Of a stretch of 52,515 nucleotides of DNA, positions 8,922 to 17,499 are shown in pieces (the stretch's first letter is position 1; the number at the start of each line of letters is the position of its first letter). Both the position numbers and the translations under genes were made by a program. This stretch comes from Saprospiraceae bacterium (GTDB lineage: Bacteria; Bacteroidota; Bacteroidia; Chitinophagales; Saprospiraceae). The notes beneath the pieces are model-generated. The model made no database searches, was not told the origin of the DNA, and worked only from the letters and a program-made list of their open reading frames with translations. The stretch lies in the NCBI GenBank assembly GCA_020436935.1, contig JAGQWX010000034.1, forward strand, positions 1 through 52,515, read 5' to 3'.

Positions 8922-8934
8922 TGAGTCACAAGAT

Positions 8935-9300
8935 ATCACGGCCTGTCGCTACGACACGAAAGTCGTCGTAGAGGAAAGTCCGGACAACGCAGAGCGCCGC
9001 ACCACCTAACGGGTGGGCTCCCGGTGAGCAATCTAAGGGAGACAGAAAGTGTCACAGAAACTATACCGTCCCTACTAAGTGTAGGGATAAGGGTGAAAAC
9101 GCGGGGTAAGAGCCCACGGTGCTCGTCGGTGACGACGACACGGATAAACCTTGCGGGTTGAAATGCCATGTACATTCCGGCTGATCTTCGGGTCAGAAGG
9201 CTTGCTCGGCCAAGGTCGTAAGACCGCCGGAAGGGGTAGGCAGCTCAGATAAATGACAGGCAGGAGCTTCGGCTCCTCACAGAATCCGGCTTACAGTGAT
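8935..9300 (+). ncRNA. rnpB: RNase P RNA (bacterial class A)
   Basis: This is the catalytic RNA that matures tRNA 5' ends. Its conserved blocks occur in order: GAGGAAAGTCCGGAC (about 8982), ACAGAAA (about 9051), AGGGTGAAAACGCGGGGTAAG (about 9090-9110), AAGGGGTAGGC, CAGATAAATGACAGGC, and ACAGAATCCGGCTTAC near the 3' end. The outer bases ATCAC (8935-8939) and GTGAT (9296-9300) can close stem P1. A strong terminator follows at once. Its length of about 366 nt is usual for type A RNase P RNA. Confidence 0.97.
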
Positions 9301-9304
9301 TTTT

Positions 9305-9344
9305 AAAATGAGCTTCTACATTATCGTAGAGGCTCATTTTTTTT
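9305..9344 (+). terminator. rho-independent terminator of rnpB
   Basis: AAAATGAGCTTCTAC (9305-9319) pairs with GTAGAGGCTCATTTT (9326-9340) around a six-base loop, with T at 9337-9344. Confidence 0.9.
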
Positions 9345-9396
9345 GTAGTAAACTGTGAAAAAGTGAAGGGAAATCACTTTATAGTTTCGAATTGGG

Positions 9397-9433
9397 CAAA
9401 AAAAAGAGTTCCGGATAAAACACCCGGAACTCT
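9397..9433 (-). terminator. rho-independent terminator of porV
   Basis: AGAGTTCCGG (9405-9414) and CCGGAACTCT (9424-9433) form a perfect 10-bp stem. On the minus strand an eight-T run follows (A-run 9398-9405). It sits 20 bases beyond the porV stop. Confidence 0.9.
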
Positions 9434-9453
9434 ATATAAATAGTGTGGTAAAA

Positions 9454-10704
9454 TTATTCGTCTAATGCCTCTAAATTTCCAAGATCGAAGATCATACCAA
9501 AACGAAGGGTATTGTCAAGCGGACTCCTTCTGTTGTTGCCAGGTACGAGGTACGAAAGATCTATATTGAAGATATTGTATTTGATGCCAATACCTACTGT
9601 GTAAAATTTTCTTGCGCCTTTGAGTGGGTGCTCATAAAAGAACCCCGCTCTTGCCGCAAATTGGTTGTCATACCAGTATTCAGCTCCAATGGAGTAGTTG
9701 ATTTCCTGCAGTTCCTCTTTAAATCCTCCCTGTGCATCACCAAAAGATCCAAGTACACCATCTATTAGGTTTTTCTGTCGGTAATCTGCGGTGTTATCAC
9801 CATCTTTTGAAAATTCAGGGTTTGAGACCACGTTGCCGTTTTCATCCAACATGGATTTGGACACTGAAGTAGGTACCATTAGCTTATTGAAATCAACAGT
9901 GAATGTAAGAGAGTTATATTCATCCAGATCGAGTTTCAACCCACCCCCAATTCCAAGGTTGGTAGGAATGAAATCCCTCAGACTGTCTCTCGTGTAAGTA
10001 ACTTTTGAACCAAGGTTGGTAATGGCTGCACCAATGGAAAGCTCAGCATCGTAGCTGCCCAGTTGCATTGGCTTTTTATAAGTCAAGCCGATATCGGCTG
10101 CAAAGGATGTTGCGTTTGTGACTTCTATACCATTGGTGATCTGACCTGGAGCAAGTGCTGAAAACAAATAATTTCCTGTCACTGAAGCAGATAGGTAGTC
10201 ACTCAATTTTCTGGCATAGGCTACTCCAAACTGGAATTCTCTTGGTTTACCATCGCCATTATCATTTCCCTGCTGATCTCTGAAGTTGATCAAACCCAAA
10301 GAGAAATATTTAAATTGAAAACCAACAGCTGAAAGATCATCGATCTTCTTAAACCCGCTCAACTGAGCTAAATATACATCAGCAAGATTTAGATCCTGTA
10401 ACCATGGAGTATAAGTAGCAGATAAGGCAGCGTCTTTATTTGACCATGCCAAAGAAGATGCATTGTAATGAATTGAAGCCGGCGTTGGAGACAAAGCTAT
10501 ACCAGCGTCTCCCATAGCTCCGCCTCTTGCATCAGGTGCGATCCTAAGGAAAGGCATTGCCGTCAGATTGGTATTGGGCAAACACTCTTTATTTGCGTCA
10601 ACAACACAACCCTTCTGTGGGTCAAAAAACTGAGCGCTGACCTGAACGCTGACAGAAGAAATTACAAGGGTTATCAGAATAAAGTGGTATACTTTAGATA
10701 GCAT
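9454..10704 (-). CDS. porV: type IX secretion system outer-membrane protein PorV
   Basis: The 416-residue outer-membrane beta-barrel has a signal peptide (1-24, ending VSAQ). The PorV hallmark PFLRIAPDARGGAMGDAG (about 51-68) follows, then alternating barrel strands to an aromatic C-terminal region. In T9SS, PorV is the shuttle that takes cargo released from the translocon and passes it to the PorU sortase for cleavage and attachment. It is 101 bases downstream of porU on the same strand, with a -7-like element in the gap, so it may be transcribed both with porU and alone. It ends at a strong terminator. Confidence 0.95.
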   Translation of the reverse strand: MLSKVYHFILITLVISSVSVQVSAQFFDPQKGCVVDANKECLPNTNLTAMPFLRIAPDARGGAMGDAGIALSPTPASIHYNASSLAWSNKDAALSATYTPWLQDLNLADVYLAQLSGFKKIDDLSAVGFQFKYFSLGLINFRDQQGNDNGDGKPREFQFGVAYARKLSDYLSASVTGNYLFSALAPGQITNGIEVTNATSFAADIGLTYKKPMQLGSYDAELSIGAAITNLGSKVTYTRDSLRDFIPTNLGIGGGLKLDLDEYNSLTFTVDFNKLMVPTSVSKSMLDENGNVVSNPEFSKDGDNTADYRQKNLIDGVLGSFGDAQGGFKEELQEINYSIGAEYWYDNQFAARAGFFYEHPLKGARKFYTVGIGIKYNIFNIDLSYLVPGNNRRSPLDNTLRFGMIFDLGNLEALDE

Positions 10705-10730
10705 TTCGAAACTTGTTGATTTTAAGTGCG

Positions 10731-10738
10731 CAAAAATA
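10731..10738 (-). promoter_or_regulatory. candidate -7 box for porV
   Basis: On the minus strand it reads TATTTTTG (TAnnTTTG), 26 bases before the porV ATG. A TTTG at 10758-10755 lies only 16 bases further upstream, shorter than the usual spacing. Confidence 0.4.
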
Positions 10739-10805
10739 GCATTTCAGCAGCATTCAAAGTGATTTAATAATGAAAATATGAATTGACCTACCTCATAGTC
10801 AGGGA

Positions 10806-13800
10806 TTAAAGTTTCACCAACTTATGAAATTTACTTTGAAGTCTTAATCCAAACGACTCATCCGTGATATTTATTTTATAAAAGTATATGCCCGGGTGGA
10901 GATTGCTCAATGTTGTTCCACCACCTTCACCTTCTGTAATGGTGTCTATAGAACCAGTAAGGGGTTTTTGTATTTTTTTTGAAATGACCAGTGCTCCTGA
11001 AGTGTTGTACACGAATAGTTCTACCAACGCATTCTGACTTACCCTGTCGTGTTCGAAGGCAATGGTGGTATTGTCAATAAATGGATTTGGGTAATTGTAC
11101 ACATTCAATATTTCAGTCAGTTCATTCTCCAAAACAGTAAAGGTGATGGTTTCGACGGCACTGTTGTTGGCGATATCCCAGGCCTTTACTTTGATCTCAT
11201 AATCTCCTGGAAGTAAGTCATTGATTGGAAATAAGACCCTGCCTTTGTTGGGTGAATTTTGATCGGCCTCATAATAATCATTCAAAATGAATGTCTTTTT
11301 CAATGGGCCGGTCATTGTCGCTGTAAGGTCATGACCAATGCTATTGCCGGTGATATTGATTCCGAAATCGTCCTTCAAATCAACGATTAGGATAGGGTTT
11401 GGATGGGTGATGCCTCCATCTTTAAATGCGCGGTTGTTGACGAACAAATCAATTTCCGGCGCCAGTTGATCTTCCACCGAAACTTCACTGTCACCCCCAA
11501 TGAAAGGACCCTCAAAGTTTCCTCCGGCATCTGAATCACTGTCACTTGCATACATGCTGATTTTACCAAGTCCAATGGTGTAATTGATGTCCCTGGGCAT
11601 GGTAAACTCAATGGAAAACTTGCCATTTGTTACCGTGGCAACTCCTTTAAATATGATGTTTTTAAATTCTGAAAACGTGTACTTGAAGCTTCGCGGATCA
11701 TTGGCCAGGGTTTGCCTGTCGGAAGGCTTATCATATACAGAAATGTAAATATTGCCATTGAAATTCTGCAGAAGCATGCCATTTGGGCCAATGATTTCAC
11801 CCTCAATTTTTACAGATTCAAGTGCAGACAAGGTGTCTTCAAAGATGGCTGCATCTGTATTATTGATCTTTGTAACGCTGATCTTATGTTCTGGCAGGCC
11901 AATTTTCTGTGAAGGATCTCCGATCAAAGCAAACTTTCTTGCATTGGCAGATACCGTATCCCGCCCCTGATTGTTTTTTGCCTTCATAATGATGTCTCCC
12001 AGACGCTGAGGAGCCCCATCTTCTTTTTGAAAAATGAAGTCAAAAACAGATGAAGTAAGGCGTTCATTTTCACTCGAATATACACTTCTTACGGTGCTGA
12101 ATAAAGCTATAGCTCCTCCATAAGGCATCAAAATGGCTTCTTCTCCTGTGGTGACAAAATCCGGATTATCGAAGCCGGTCAAGGAACAGGTAGCCGTAAT
12201 AAAAAGCACTGGCTTCTCCCTGTTTTTCCAGTTTTTGATGTCATTGATTTGTAAAACCCTTTCCTGCGAAATCCCTGAAGGGCCGCCATGGCCCAAATAA
12301 CAAATGGCCAAAAGTCCCTTGAATACCTGATTTGAAATATCATCTGTGGCGTCAGGAAAGCGTTGCCCTCCTGGTGTTGTCACCTGTTGATAAGCATCAA
12401 AATAAGTCTTGCGGATATTCATTTGGGGATACAAAGAGGCTACCTTTCTGGCAATTCTGTCGGCCTGAACAATATGGGTATTGCTGTCTTCGTCATCAGC
12501 AGCAAACCCAACAGACAATCGCCAGTCTCCAAATCTGTCTGGATCAGTGTCGTACCTTATGATTTTATTTACCAGTGCATCCGCTTCATTTTTTGATTTT
12601 ACAGGCAATCTTCCGACTGAAATATCAAGTGCTCCGACCAGATTGCCTCCTTCCCCATCGGAAAGCAATGCAAAGTAGTCATCGGTCGGAAACGCAAAAA
12701 CAGGATGGATGGATTCTTGTGTTTCATATACGGGCACATAATCAAAGGTATTGCCGGGCTCAGTGATTTTTCTGTAATCGAATGTGGCATCACCAAATAG
12801 CAGTAAATACTTCAGGTTCTGATCTCGATCATAAACCATTTTTACAAAATCACGAAGTGCTGAGACATCCTGCCTTCCAGAGGAGAACTCATTGTAAACT
12901 TCTGAAATGGGTACGACAACTACATCCAGCTTGTCGAGTTGTTTCCTGTGATCCGCTAGTTTTATGGCAGATTCATACAGTTCATCTGCACAAACCACCA
13001 GCATATCGGCTTTGGTTATGCCATGCAGGTTTTGATTTTTTATTAGACCTATGGGTTCTGGTTCTATGGCATCTTTCAATTTGAATACCAGGTACCTTCC
13101 CAAAACAGATTTTTGCGGGGCTGTAAATTTTCCTGATTCAATGGGCAGGTTTTTTATTTGTGCCAAATGACTTACATCCCAAACCAATAGATCTGTGGTG
13201 CTTCCAATAAAAGTAAAAGCAGAAGTTTTATTGAGACTTTCAGCATCTGAAAATATAAAACTTTTGTCTTTATAAGCCAATGCTGATTTGCCAGTAAGCT
13301 GTATGTAATCCAACCAGGCTTCAGCATTTCCTGAATTGCCGGTGTACGTGACCTTGATGGCCTGAATTTCACTGGCATTTTCTACAATGGTATTGAAAGT
13401 AGCTATCGACAGATAAGAACTTTCAAAATCATCCAATCTTCGATCTGTCAGATTATAGCTGGCATTCACAGATCCGAGGTCCAGTTTTACATTTCCTTTT
13501 TGAGGAGATCTTCCACCAAAGATTCCTCTCACAAAAACGGGTTCATCAGATTTAAAAGCGCTTACATCAAACCTGGACAAGAAGTTTTTTTCTTCCCTGT
13601 CTCTAAAATAATCACCAAACCATTGTCTTCCGGAACCTTGTGTATTGACCTCCCTGGTAAGCACATTGGTCAGGTCTTCATTGTATATTTGAAGCTGATC
13701 ATAACTATTCGAACTATACTCTGCACCACCACTATCAATTTTAAGATCTTCGATATTGGTCCTTGCAGTGCCATCAATGGTTAAAAAGACATAGTTTGCA

Positions 13801-14219
13801 CGGTCATATACATTCAAATTATATTCCCATTGTTTTCCTGAGGGATTGTAGTTCCATTTATTGGGACCTTCAGCATAAAATAAAATTTCATCCCCTGCAT
13901 CGAGGACATTGTTGGCATTATCCCTCACCATAAGAGGTAAATCAATGAGGTCTGATGGTTCGGTCTGGGAAAGTGATTCCGGGAGGTGACCTCCTATATT
14001 GCTGTAAATCTTTACTTTTCTAAGGTCTATTTGTTGGGTTATGCCAAGTTTATCGGTTGTGGCTTTGGTTATTTTAAATATACCGCTCTGAGTGATTTTA
14101 AGTTTATAAAACTTACCAGAGGAAAGTACACTTCGCCCAGGGTGTATTTCCTGGGCATTTGTAGCCAAAGTCAGCGACAAAAACAGAGCAAAACCGATAA
14201 AGATGACGCGATATCTCAA
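10806..14219 (-). CDS. porU: type IX secretion system sortase PorU
   Basis: This gingipain-like C25 cysteine peptidase on the cell surface removes the C-terminal signal of T9SS cargo and attaches the cargo to the envelope. With the start used here it has 1137 residues. It has a signal peptide (RYRVIFIGFALFLSLTLATNAQ), an N-terminal beta region, and the C25 domain with FLFGDATFDYR, catalytic His in YLGHGGPSG (about 643) and Cys in ATCSLTGFDNPD (about 678). It ends with its own CTD-like domain (YPNPF... to FHKLVKL). No ATG exists at the 5' end. The reading frame allows GTG at 14285, but TTG at 14219 places the signal peptide at the N-terminus, so TTG was chosen. It is divergent from porP. Confidence 0.95.
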   Translation of the reverse strand: MRYRVIFIGFALFLSLTLATNAQEIHPGRSVLSSGKFYKLKITQSGIFKITKATTDKLGITQQIDLRKVKIYSNIGGHLPESLSQTEPSDLIDLPLMVRDNANNVLDAGDEILFYAEGPNKWNYNPSGKQWEYNLNVYDRANYVFLTIDGTARTNIEDLKIDSGGAEYSSNSYDQLQIYNEDLTNVLTREVNTQGSGRQWFGDYFRDREEKNFLSRFDVSAFKSDEPVFVRGIFGGRSPQKGNVKLDLGSVNASYNLTDRRLDDFESSYLSIATFNTIVENASEIQAIKVTYTGNSGNAEAWLDYIQLTGKSALAYKDKSFIFSDAESLNKTSAFTFIGSTTDLLVWDVSHLAQIKNLPIESGKFTAPQKSVLGRYLVFKLKDAIEPEPIGLIKNQNLHGITKADMLVVCADELYESAIKLADHRKQLDKLDVVVVPISEVYNEFSSGRQDVSALRDFVKMVYDRDQNLKYLLLFGDATFDYRKITEPGNTFDYVPVYETQESIHPVFAFPTDDYFALLSDGEGGNLVGALDISVGRLPVKSKNEADALVNKIIRYDTDPDRFGDWRLSVGFAADDEDSNTHIVQADRIARKVASLYPQMNIRKTYFDAYQQVTTPGGQRFPDATDDISNQVFKGLLAICYLGHGGPSGISQERVLQINDIKNWKNREKPVLFITATCSLTGFDNPDFVTTGEEAILMPYGGAIALFSTVRSVYSSENERLTSSVFDFIFQKEDGAPQRLGDIIMKAKNNQGRDTVSANARKFALIGDPSQKIGLPEHKISVTKINNTDAAIFEDTLSALESVKIEGEIIGPNGMLLQNFNGNIYISVYDKPSDRQTLANDPRSFKYTFSEFKNIIFKGVATVTNGKFSIEFTMPRDINYTIGLGKISMYASDSDSDAGGNFEGPFIGGDSEVSVEDQLAPEIDLFVNNRAFKDGGITHPNPILIVDLKDDFGINITGNSIGHDLTATMTGPLKKTFILNDYYEADQNSPNKGRVLFPINDLLPGDYEIKVKAWDIANNSAVETITFTVLENELTEILNVYNYPNPFIDNTTIAFEHDRVSQNALVELFVYNTSGALVISKKIQKPLTGSIDTITEGEGGGTTLSNLHPGIYFYKINITDESFGLRLQSKFHKLVKL

Positions 14220-14433
14220 ATTGTAAATATTATTAACATGATCACTGCAATTAACATAACGACCCGATGCTGAAACATCGTGCACCCAATTGGGTTCAAA
14301 GACAAATTAATTGAAAAACTATCAGACCAATACAAAATTTTATCCAACTTGTCCTTTTTAAGACGAAAAAATACACTTTGTAAACTATAAATAATGCATT
14401 TTCGTTGAATGGAAAAGTTTCCGGTAGGACTGT

Positions 14434-15459
14434 ATGCGGTATAAATTGCACATTTTTTTATTATTTCTATTTTTAAGTCAAAGCCTCATTCAGGATGGTT
14501 TTGCCCAGGATCCTGTATACAGTCAGTTTTACAACGCCCCGCTTCAAACCAATGCAGCATTTGCAGGAAACAGTGAGACGCCATACATCACTTCTATTTA
14601 CAGAAACCAATGGCTTGGTCTGGACAATGCATACCAGACTTTTTCTGCCTCCTACGACCAATATTTTTCAAATATAAAATCCGGCTTTGGACTTTCTGTA
14701 CTCACCGATTATTCAGGATCCGGCTCGATGAGAGCGACAAAAATAAACGGTGTGTACTCCTATAAATTGAGAATTACCAGAGGTCAATACATTAAAGGAG
14801 CCCTGGATGTTGGTTTTGCAAACAGGCGTCTTGACTGGGGACGATATACTTTTTACGATGCCCTTGACCCGATTTATGGTGCCATCAGCCCGGGAGGGAG
14901 CAGATACCCAAGTGCAGAAGTACCCCCAGATTTTGACAGAATTCAATATTTTGATCTGGGCACAGGAATATTATATTACACAGAAAAATTCTATTTGGGG
15001 GTTGGATTTTCACACATCAACAACCCTAAAAACAGCTTTTATAAGGAGGGTACAGCGCTTGTCACCGGATTGGAGATGAGGATCTCAGCGCAGGGCGGTT
15101 TTCAATACAATTTTGGAGACCCCAGAAGAAGCCGGTATGGGAGCAAACCGGATTTTATCGCCCCCAACTTTTTATACATCAATCACGGAGGATTTCAGCA
15201 GATCAATGTGGGTGCAGCCGCAGAAGTAAAAGGCTTGCTTGCAGGATTGTATTACCGGCACTCTGATACCAACGGAGACGCTGCCATTGCTTCATTTGGT
15301 GTCAGAACAGGGCCTTACAAAATTACCTATAGTTTTGATTACAACATCAGCGCTATTGCCTTAAGGGGGTATGGGAGTCACGAACTTTCCTTCAACTTTG
15401 GATTCATAAAGGAAAGACCAAAAGTAGATGTTAGCGATTGCCTGGAATTGTTTCGTTAA
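14434..15459 (+). CDS. PorP/SprF family type IX secretion membrane protein
   Basis: The 341-residue protein has a signal peptide (1-24, ending GFAQ). The PorP/SprF opening DPVYSQFYNAPLQTNAAFAG follows, with YRNQWLGL shortly after, then barrel-like strands and a C-terminal strand ending FGFIKERPK. PorP is an outer-membrane component of the T9SS. Bacteroidota carry many SprF-like paralogues that work with partner adhesins, so a dedicated role here cannot be assigned. It is divergent from porU, 214 bases from the chosen porU start, and precedes gldJ by almost 500 bases. Confidence 0.9.
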   Translation: MRYKLHIFLLFLFLSQSLIQDGFAQDPVYSQFYNAPLQTNAAFAGNSETPYITSIYRNQWLGLDNAYQTFSASYDQYFSNIKSGFGLSVLTDYSGSGSMRATKINGVYSYKLRITRGQYIKGALDVGFANRRLDWGRYTFYDALDPIYGAISPGGSRYPSAEVPPDFDRIQYFDLGTGILYYTEKFYLGVGFSHINNPKNSFYKEGTALVTGLEMRISAQGGFQYNFGDPRRSRYGSKPDFIAPNFLYINHGGFQQINVGAAAEVKGLLAGLYYRHSDTNGDAAIASFGVRTGPYKITYSFDYNISAIALRGYGSHELSFNFGFIKERPKVDVSDCLELFR

Positions 15460-15886
15460 AGCCTGATCCTGAGCTTTAAATAAAAGAAAACCTTATGAAC
15501 TCCAGTGCAAAAGTCTTCATTTACGAAAAGAATAAGTTGAAGAAAAGGCATATCTCTCAAGTATAAAAATTACCTGATTGCAAGACCTTGAACACAGAGA
15601 TATAAAGGAGACCGGTGAAAATTTAAAGAAATTTTTGATTTTTGAAAGACCTGTGGAAGACGTGCATGAATTTTTCTTCTGTTCTCACAATTTTTCATAC
15701 AGATTTTAAGTTTATACCACATATAAGTAAATTTTAGAAACTGACTGGATGAAAATATGAGCTGAGACTTTCTTCTCATTTTCAGTAGAGTATGAAAAAT
15801 TGTGCTATTGATTTCAAATGTTTTATAAGGTTGAATTCAGATGAATTCCAAAAAAATATTCAAGCTTCAAATATTTGGTATCAAAA
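15460..15886. other. AT-rich intergenic stretch between porP and gldJ
   Basis: No convincing gene, RNA or repeat is seen in these 427 bases. A 69-codon minus-strand reading frame at 15570-15779 has no family resemblance and no promoter. Clear signal begins only with the gldJ promoter at 15887. Confidence 0.6.
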
Positions 15887-15918
15887 TTGTTGAATTAAAG
15901 TAGACGCGATTAATTTTG
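15887..15918 (+). promoter_or_regulatory. promoter of gldJ
   Basis: TTG at 15887-15889 and TAATTTTG at 15911-15918 are separated by 21 bases, a full Bacteroidota -33/-7 match. The predicted transcription start near 15925 leaves a short leader before the ATG at 15948 and argues against the upstream TTG start at 15927. Confidence 0.65.
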
Positions 15919-15947
15919 CGCGTTGTTTGTTGAATAAAATTGTGCTA

Positions 15948-17444
15948 ATGAATAAATTCTTTAAGATTGCTGCGTTCAGCGTGAGTATCTTATCTATTGT
16001 ATCTTGTAGTAAGCAAACCGACAGGGACACAGCCACTGGTTGGGTTTACAATGATCCCAAATGGGGTGGTTACGAAAAATTTGACGCTGTAGTTCAGGAA
16101 ACTGGTCCAAACCTTGTACCGATTGAAGGAGGTACATTTGTTATGGGTTTGACTGAGCAAGATGTCACCTATGAATGGAACAATATACCAAGAAGGGTTA
16201 CAGTATCATCTTTTTATATGGATGAAACAGAAGTAACCAATCAGAACTGGAAGTTGTATGTAGAATGGTTGAAGAACACATATGTATCCTATCCACAGGT
16301 AGTTCTTGATGCCATGCCGGATCAGAAGGTATGGAGAGAAGAACTTGCATACAATGAGCCTTTGGTGGAAACGTATTACACACACCCTTCTTACAACAAC
16401 TATCCTGTCGTTGGTGTATCATGGCTACAGGCCAACAGGTACTGCGAATGGAGAACAGACAGGGTCAATGAAATGATTTTGATCGAAAAAGGTATTCTCA
16501 ATCCAAGTCCGGATGCCAAGGATAGTGAGTCTTTCAATACAAAGGCATATTTGGCAGGCCAATATCAGGGCAATGTCAATAAAAACATGAAAGATCTTAA
16601 AACCGGAGGTGAGAGACCTGTTAGATTTGAGGATGGTATCCTCTTACCAAGTTACATATTGCCATCTGAAGCACAATGGGAATATGCTGCCTTGGCTCTT
16701 CAGGGAAATCAATCTGAAACGGGCGATGAGCTCATCACTGACAGAAGAATCTATCCATGGAATGGTACAAGTGCACGTTACAAGAAGCACAATAAAAACC
16801 AAGGTGATATTCAGGCCAACTTCAAAAGAGGACGTGGTGATTACATGGGTATGGCTGGAGCGCTCAATGACAACGCTTCGATCCCGGCAGACGTAAGGTC
16901 ATATTACCCCAACGATTATGGATTGTTCAATATGGCGGGTAACGTCAGCGAGTGGACGGGTGATGTGTACAGGGCTACGACAAGCCTTTCATTGAGTGAT
17001 GCTGATAATCAGGATTTAAACAGCTACAGGGGTAACGTATTTACAGAGCCTATCGTAGATGAGAATGGACAACCTGTTGAAAAAGATTCATTGGGTAGAC
17101 TTAAAATTCGTGTTCAGGATGATGAAGAGCTTAAAGACAGAGAAAACTACCGCAAGGCAGACGTGAAAAACTACAACGACGACGATTCAGAAAACGTTGA
17201 CTATGGTTATGGAATCACAAGTCTTGTAAGTGATAAAGCAAGAGTAATCAAGGGTGGTAGCTGGGCAGACAGATTGTTCTGGTTGTCTCCAGGTACAAGA
17301 AGATTCAAAGATGAAGACAAATCTGATAAGACTCTCGGTTTCAGATGCGCAATGAATAGAGTTGGAGCTGAAAACTTTGAGTCCAACCAAAGTGGAAATA
17401 ACTTCAAGGAAGGAACAAAATCAAAAGTTAAGAGAAGATATTAA
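15948..17444 (+). CDS. gldJ: gliding motility / T9SS lipoprotein GldJ
   Basis: The 498-residue protein has a lipoprotein signal peptide with lipobox IVSC. A formylglycine-generating-enzyme (SUMF1-like) fold follows: ETGPNLVPIEGGTFVMG, FYMDETEVTNQNW, HPSYNNYPVVGVSWLQANRYCEWRTDRVN, and NVSEWTGDVY...VIKGGSWADR..WLSPGTRRF near the end. GldJ, with GldK, is a structural lipoprotein of the T9SS/gliding apparatus and is not expected to be catalytic. Long inserts around 170-215 and 370-420 are usual for GldJ. ATG 15948 was chosen over TTG 15927 because it starts the signal peptide and lies after the promoter. murF follows, as in Flavobacterium. Confidence 0.93.
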   Translation: MNKFFKIAAFSVSILSIVSCSKQTDRDTATGWVYNDPKWGGYEKFDAVVQETGPNLVPIEGGTFVMGLTEQDVTYEWNNIPRRVTVSSFYMDETEVTNQNWKLYVEWLKNTYVSYPQVVLDAMPDQKVWREELAYNEPLVETYYTHPSYNNYPVVGVSWLQANRYCEWRTDRVNEMILIEKGILNPSPDAKDSESFNTKAYLAGQYQGNVNKNMKDLKTGGERPVRFEDGILLPSYILPSEAQWEYAALALQGNQSETGDELITDRRIYPWNGTSARYKKHNKNQGDIQANFKRGRGDYMGMAGALNDNASIPADVRSYYPNDYGLFNMAGNVSEWTGDVYRATTSLSLSDADNQDLNSYRGNVFTEPIVDENGQPVEKDSLGRLKIRVQDDEELKDRENYRKADVKNYNDDDSENVDYGYGITSLVSDKARVIKGGSWADRLFWLSPGTRRFKDEDKSDKTLGFRCAMNRVGAENFESNQSGNNFKEGTKSKVKRRY

Positions 17445-17462
17445 TCTATCATACTTAAGGAT

Positions 17463-17499
17463 AAAAAAGCCTTTGTACTTTTGTGCAAAGGCTTTTTTT
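17463..17499 (+). terminator. gldJ terminator abutting the murF start, with an internal -7-like box
   Basis: AAAAAAGCCTTTG and CAAAGGCTTTTTTT form a stem of at least 12 bp, and the T-run ends immediately before the murF ATG (17500). The loop and the adjoining stem base contain TACTTTTG (17476-17483), a full TAnnTTTG match. The same segment could therefore end gldJ transcription and start murF transcription. No -33 TTG is evident. Confidence 0.75.

Noticed and set aside
8936-9175. A 79-codon minus-strand reading frame
   Set aside because: It lies entirely inside the RNase P RNA gene on the opposite strand and has no protein features.
15570-15779. A 69-codon minus-strand reading frame between porP and gldJ
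   Set aside because: It has no recognisable family, no promoter and an amino-acid composition that looks random.
17362-17499. Upstream extension of murF
   Set aside because: The extra codons overlap the end of gldJ and its terminator hairpin and have no MurF similarity.
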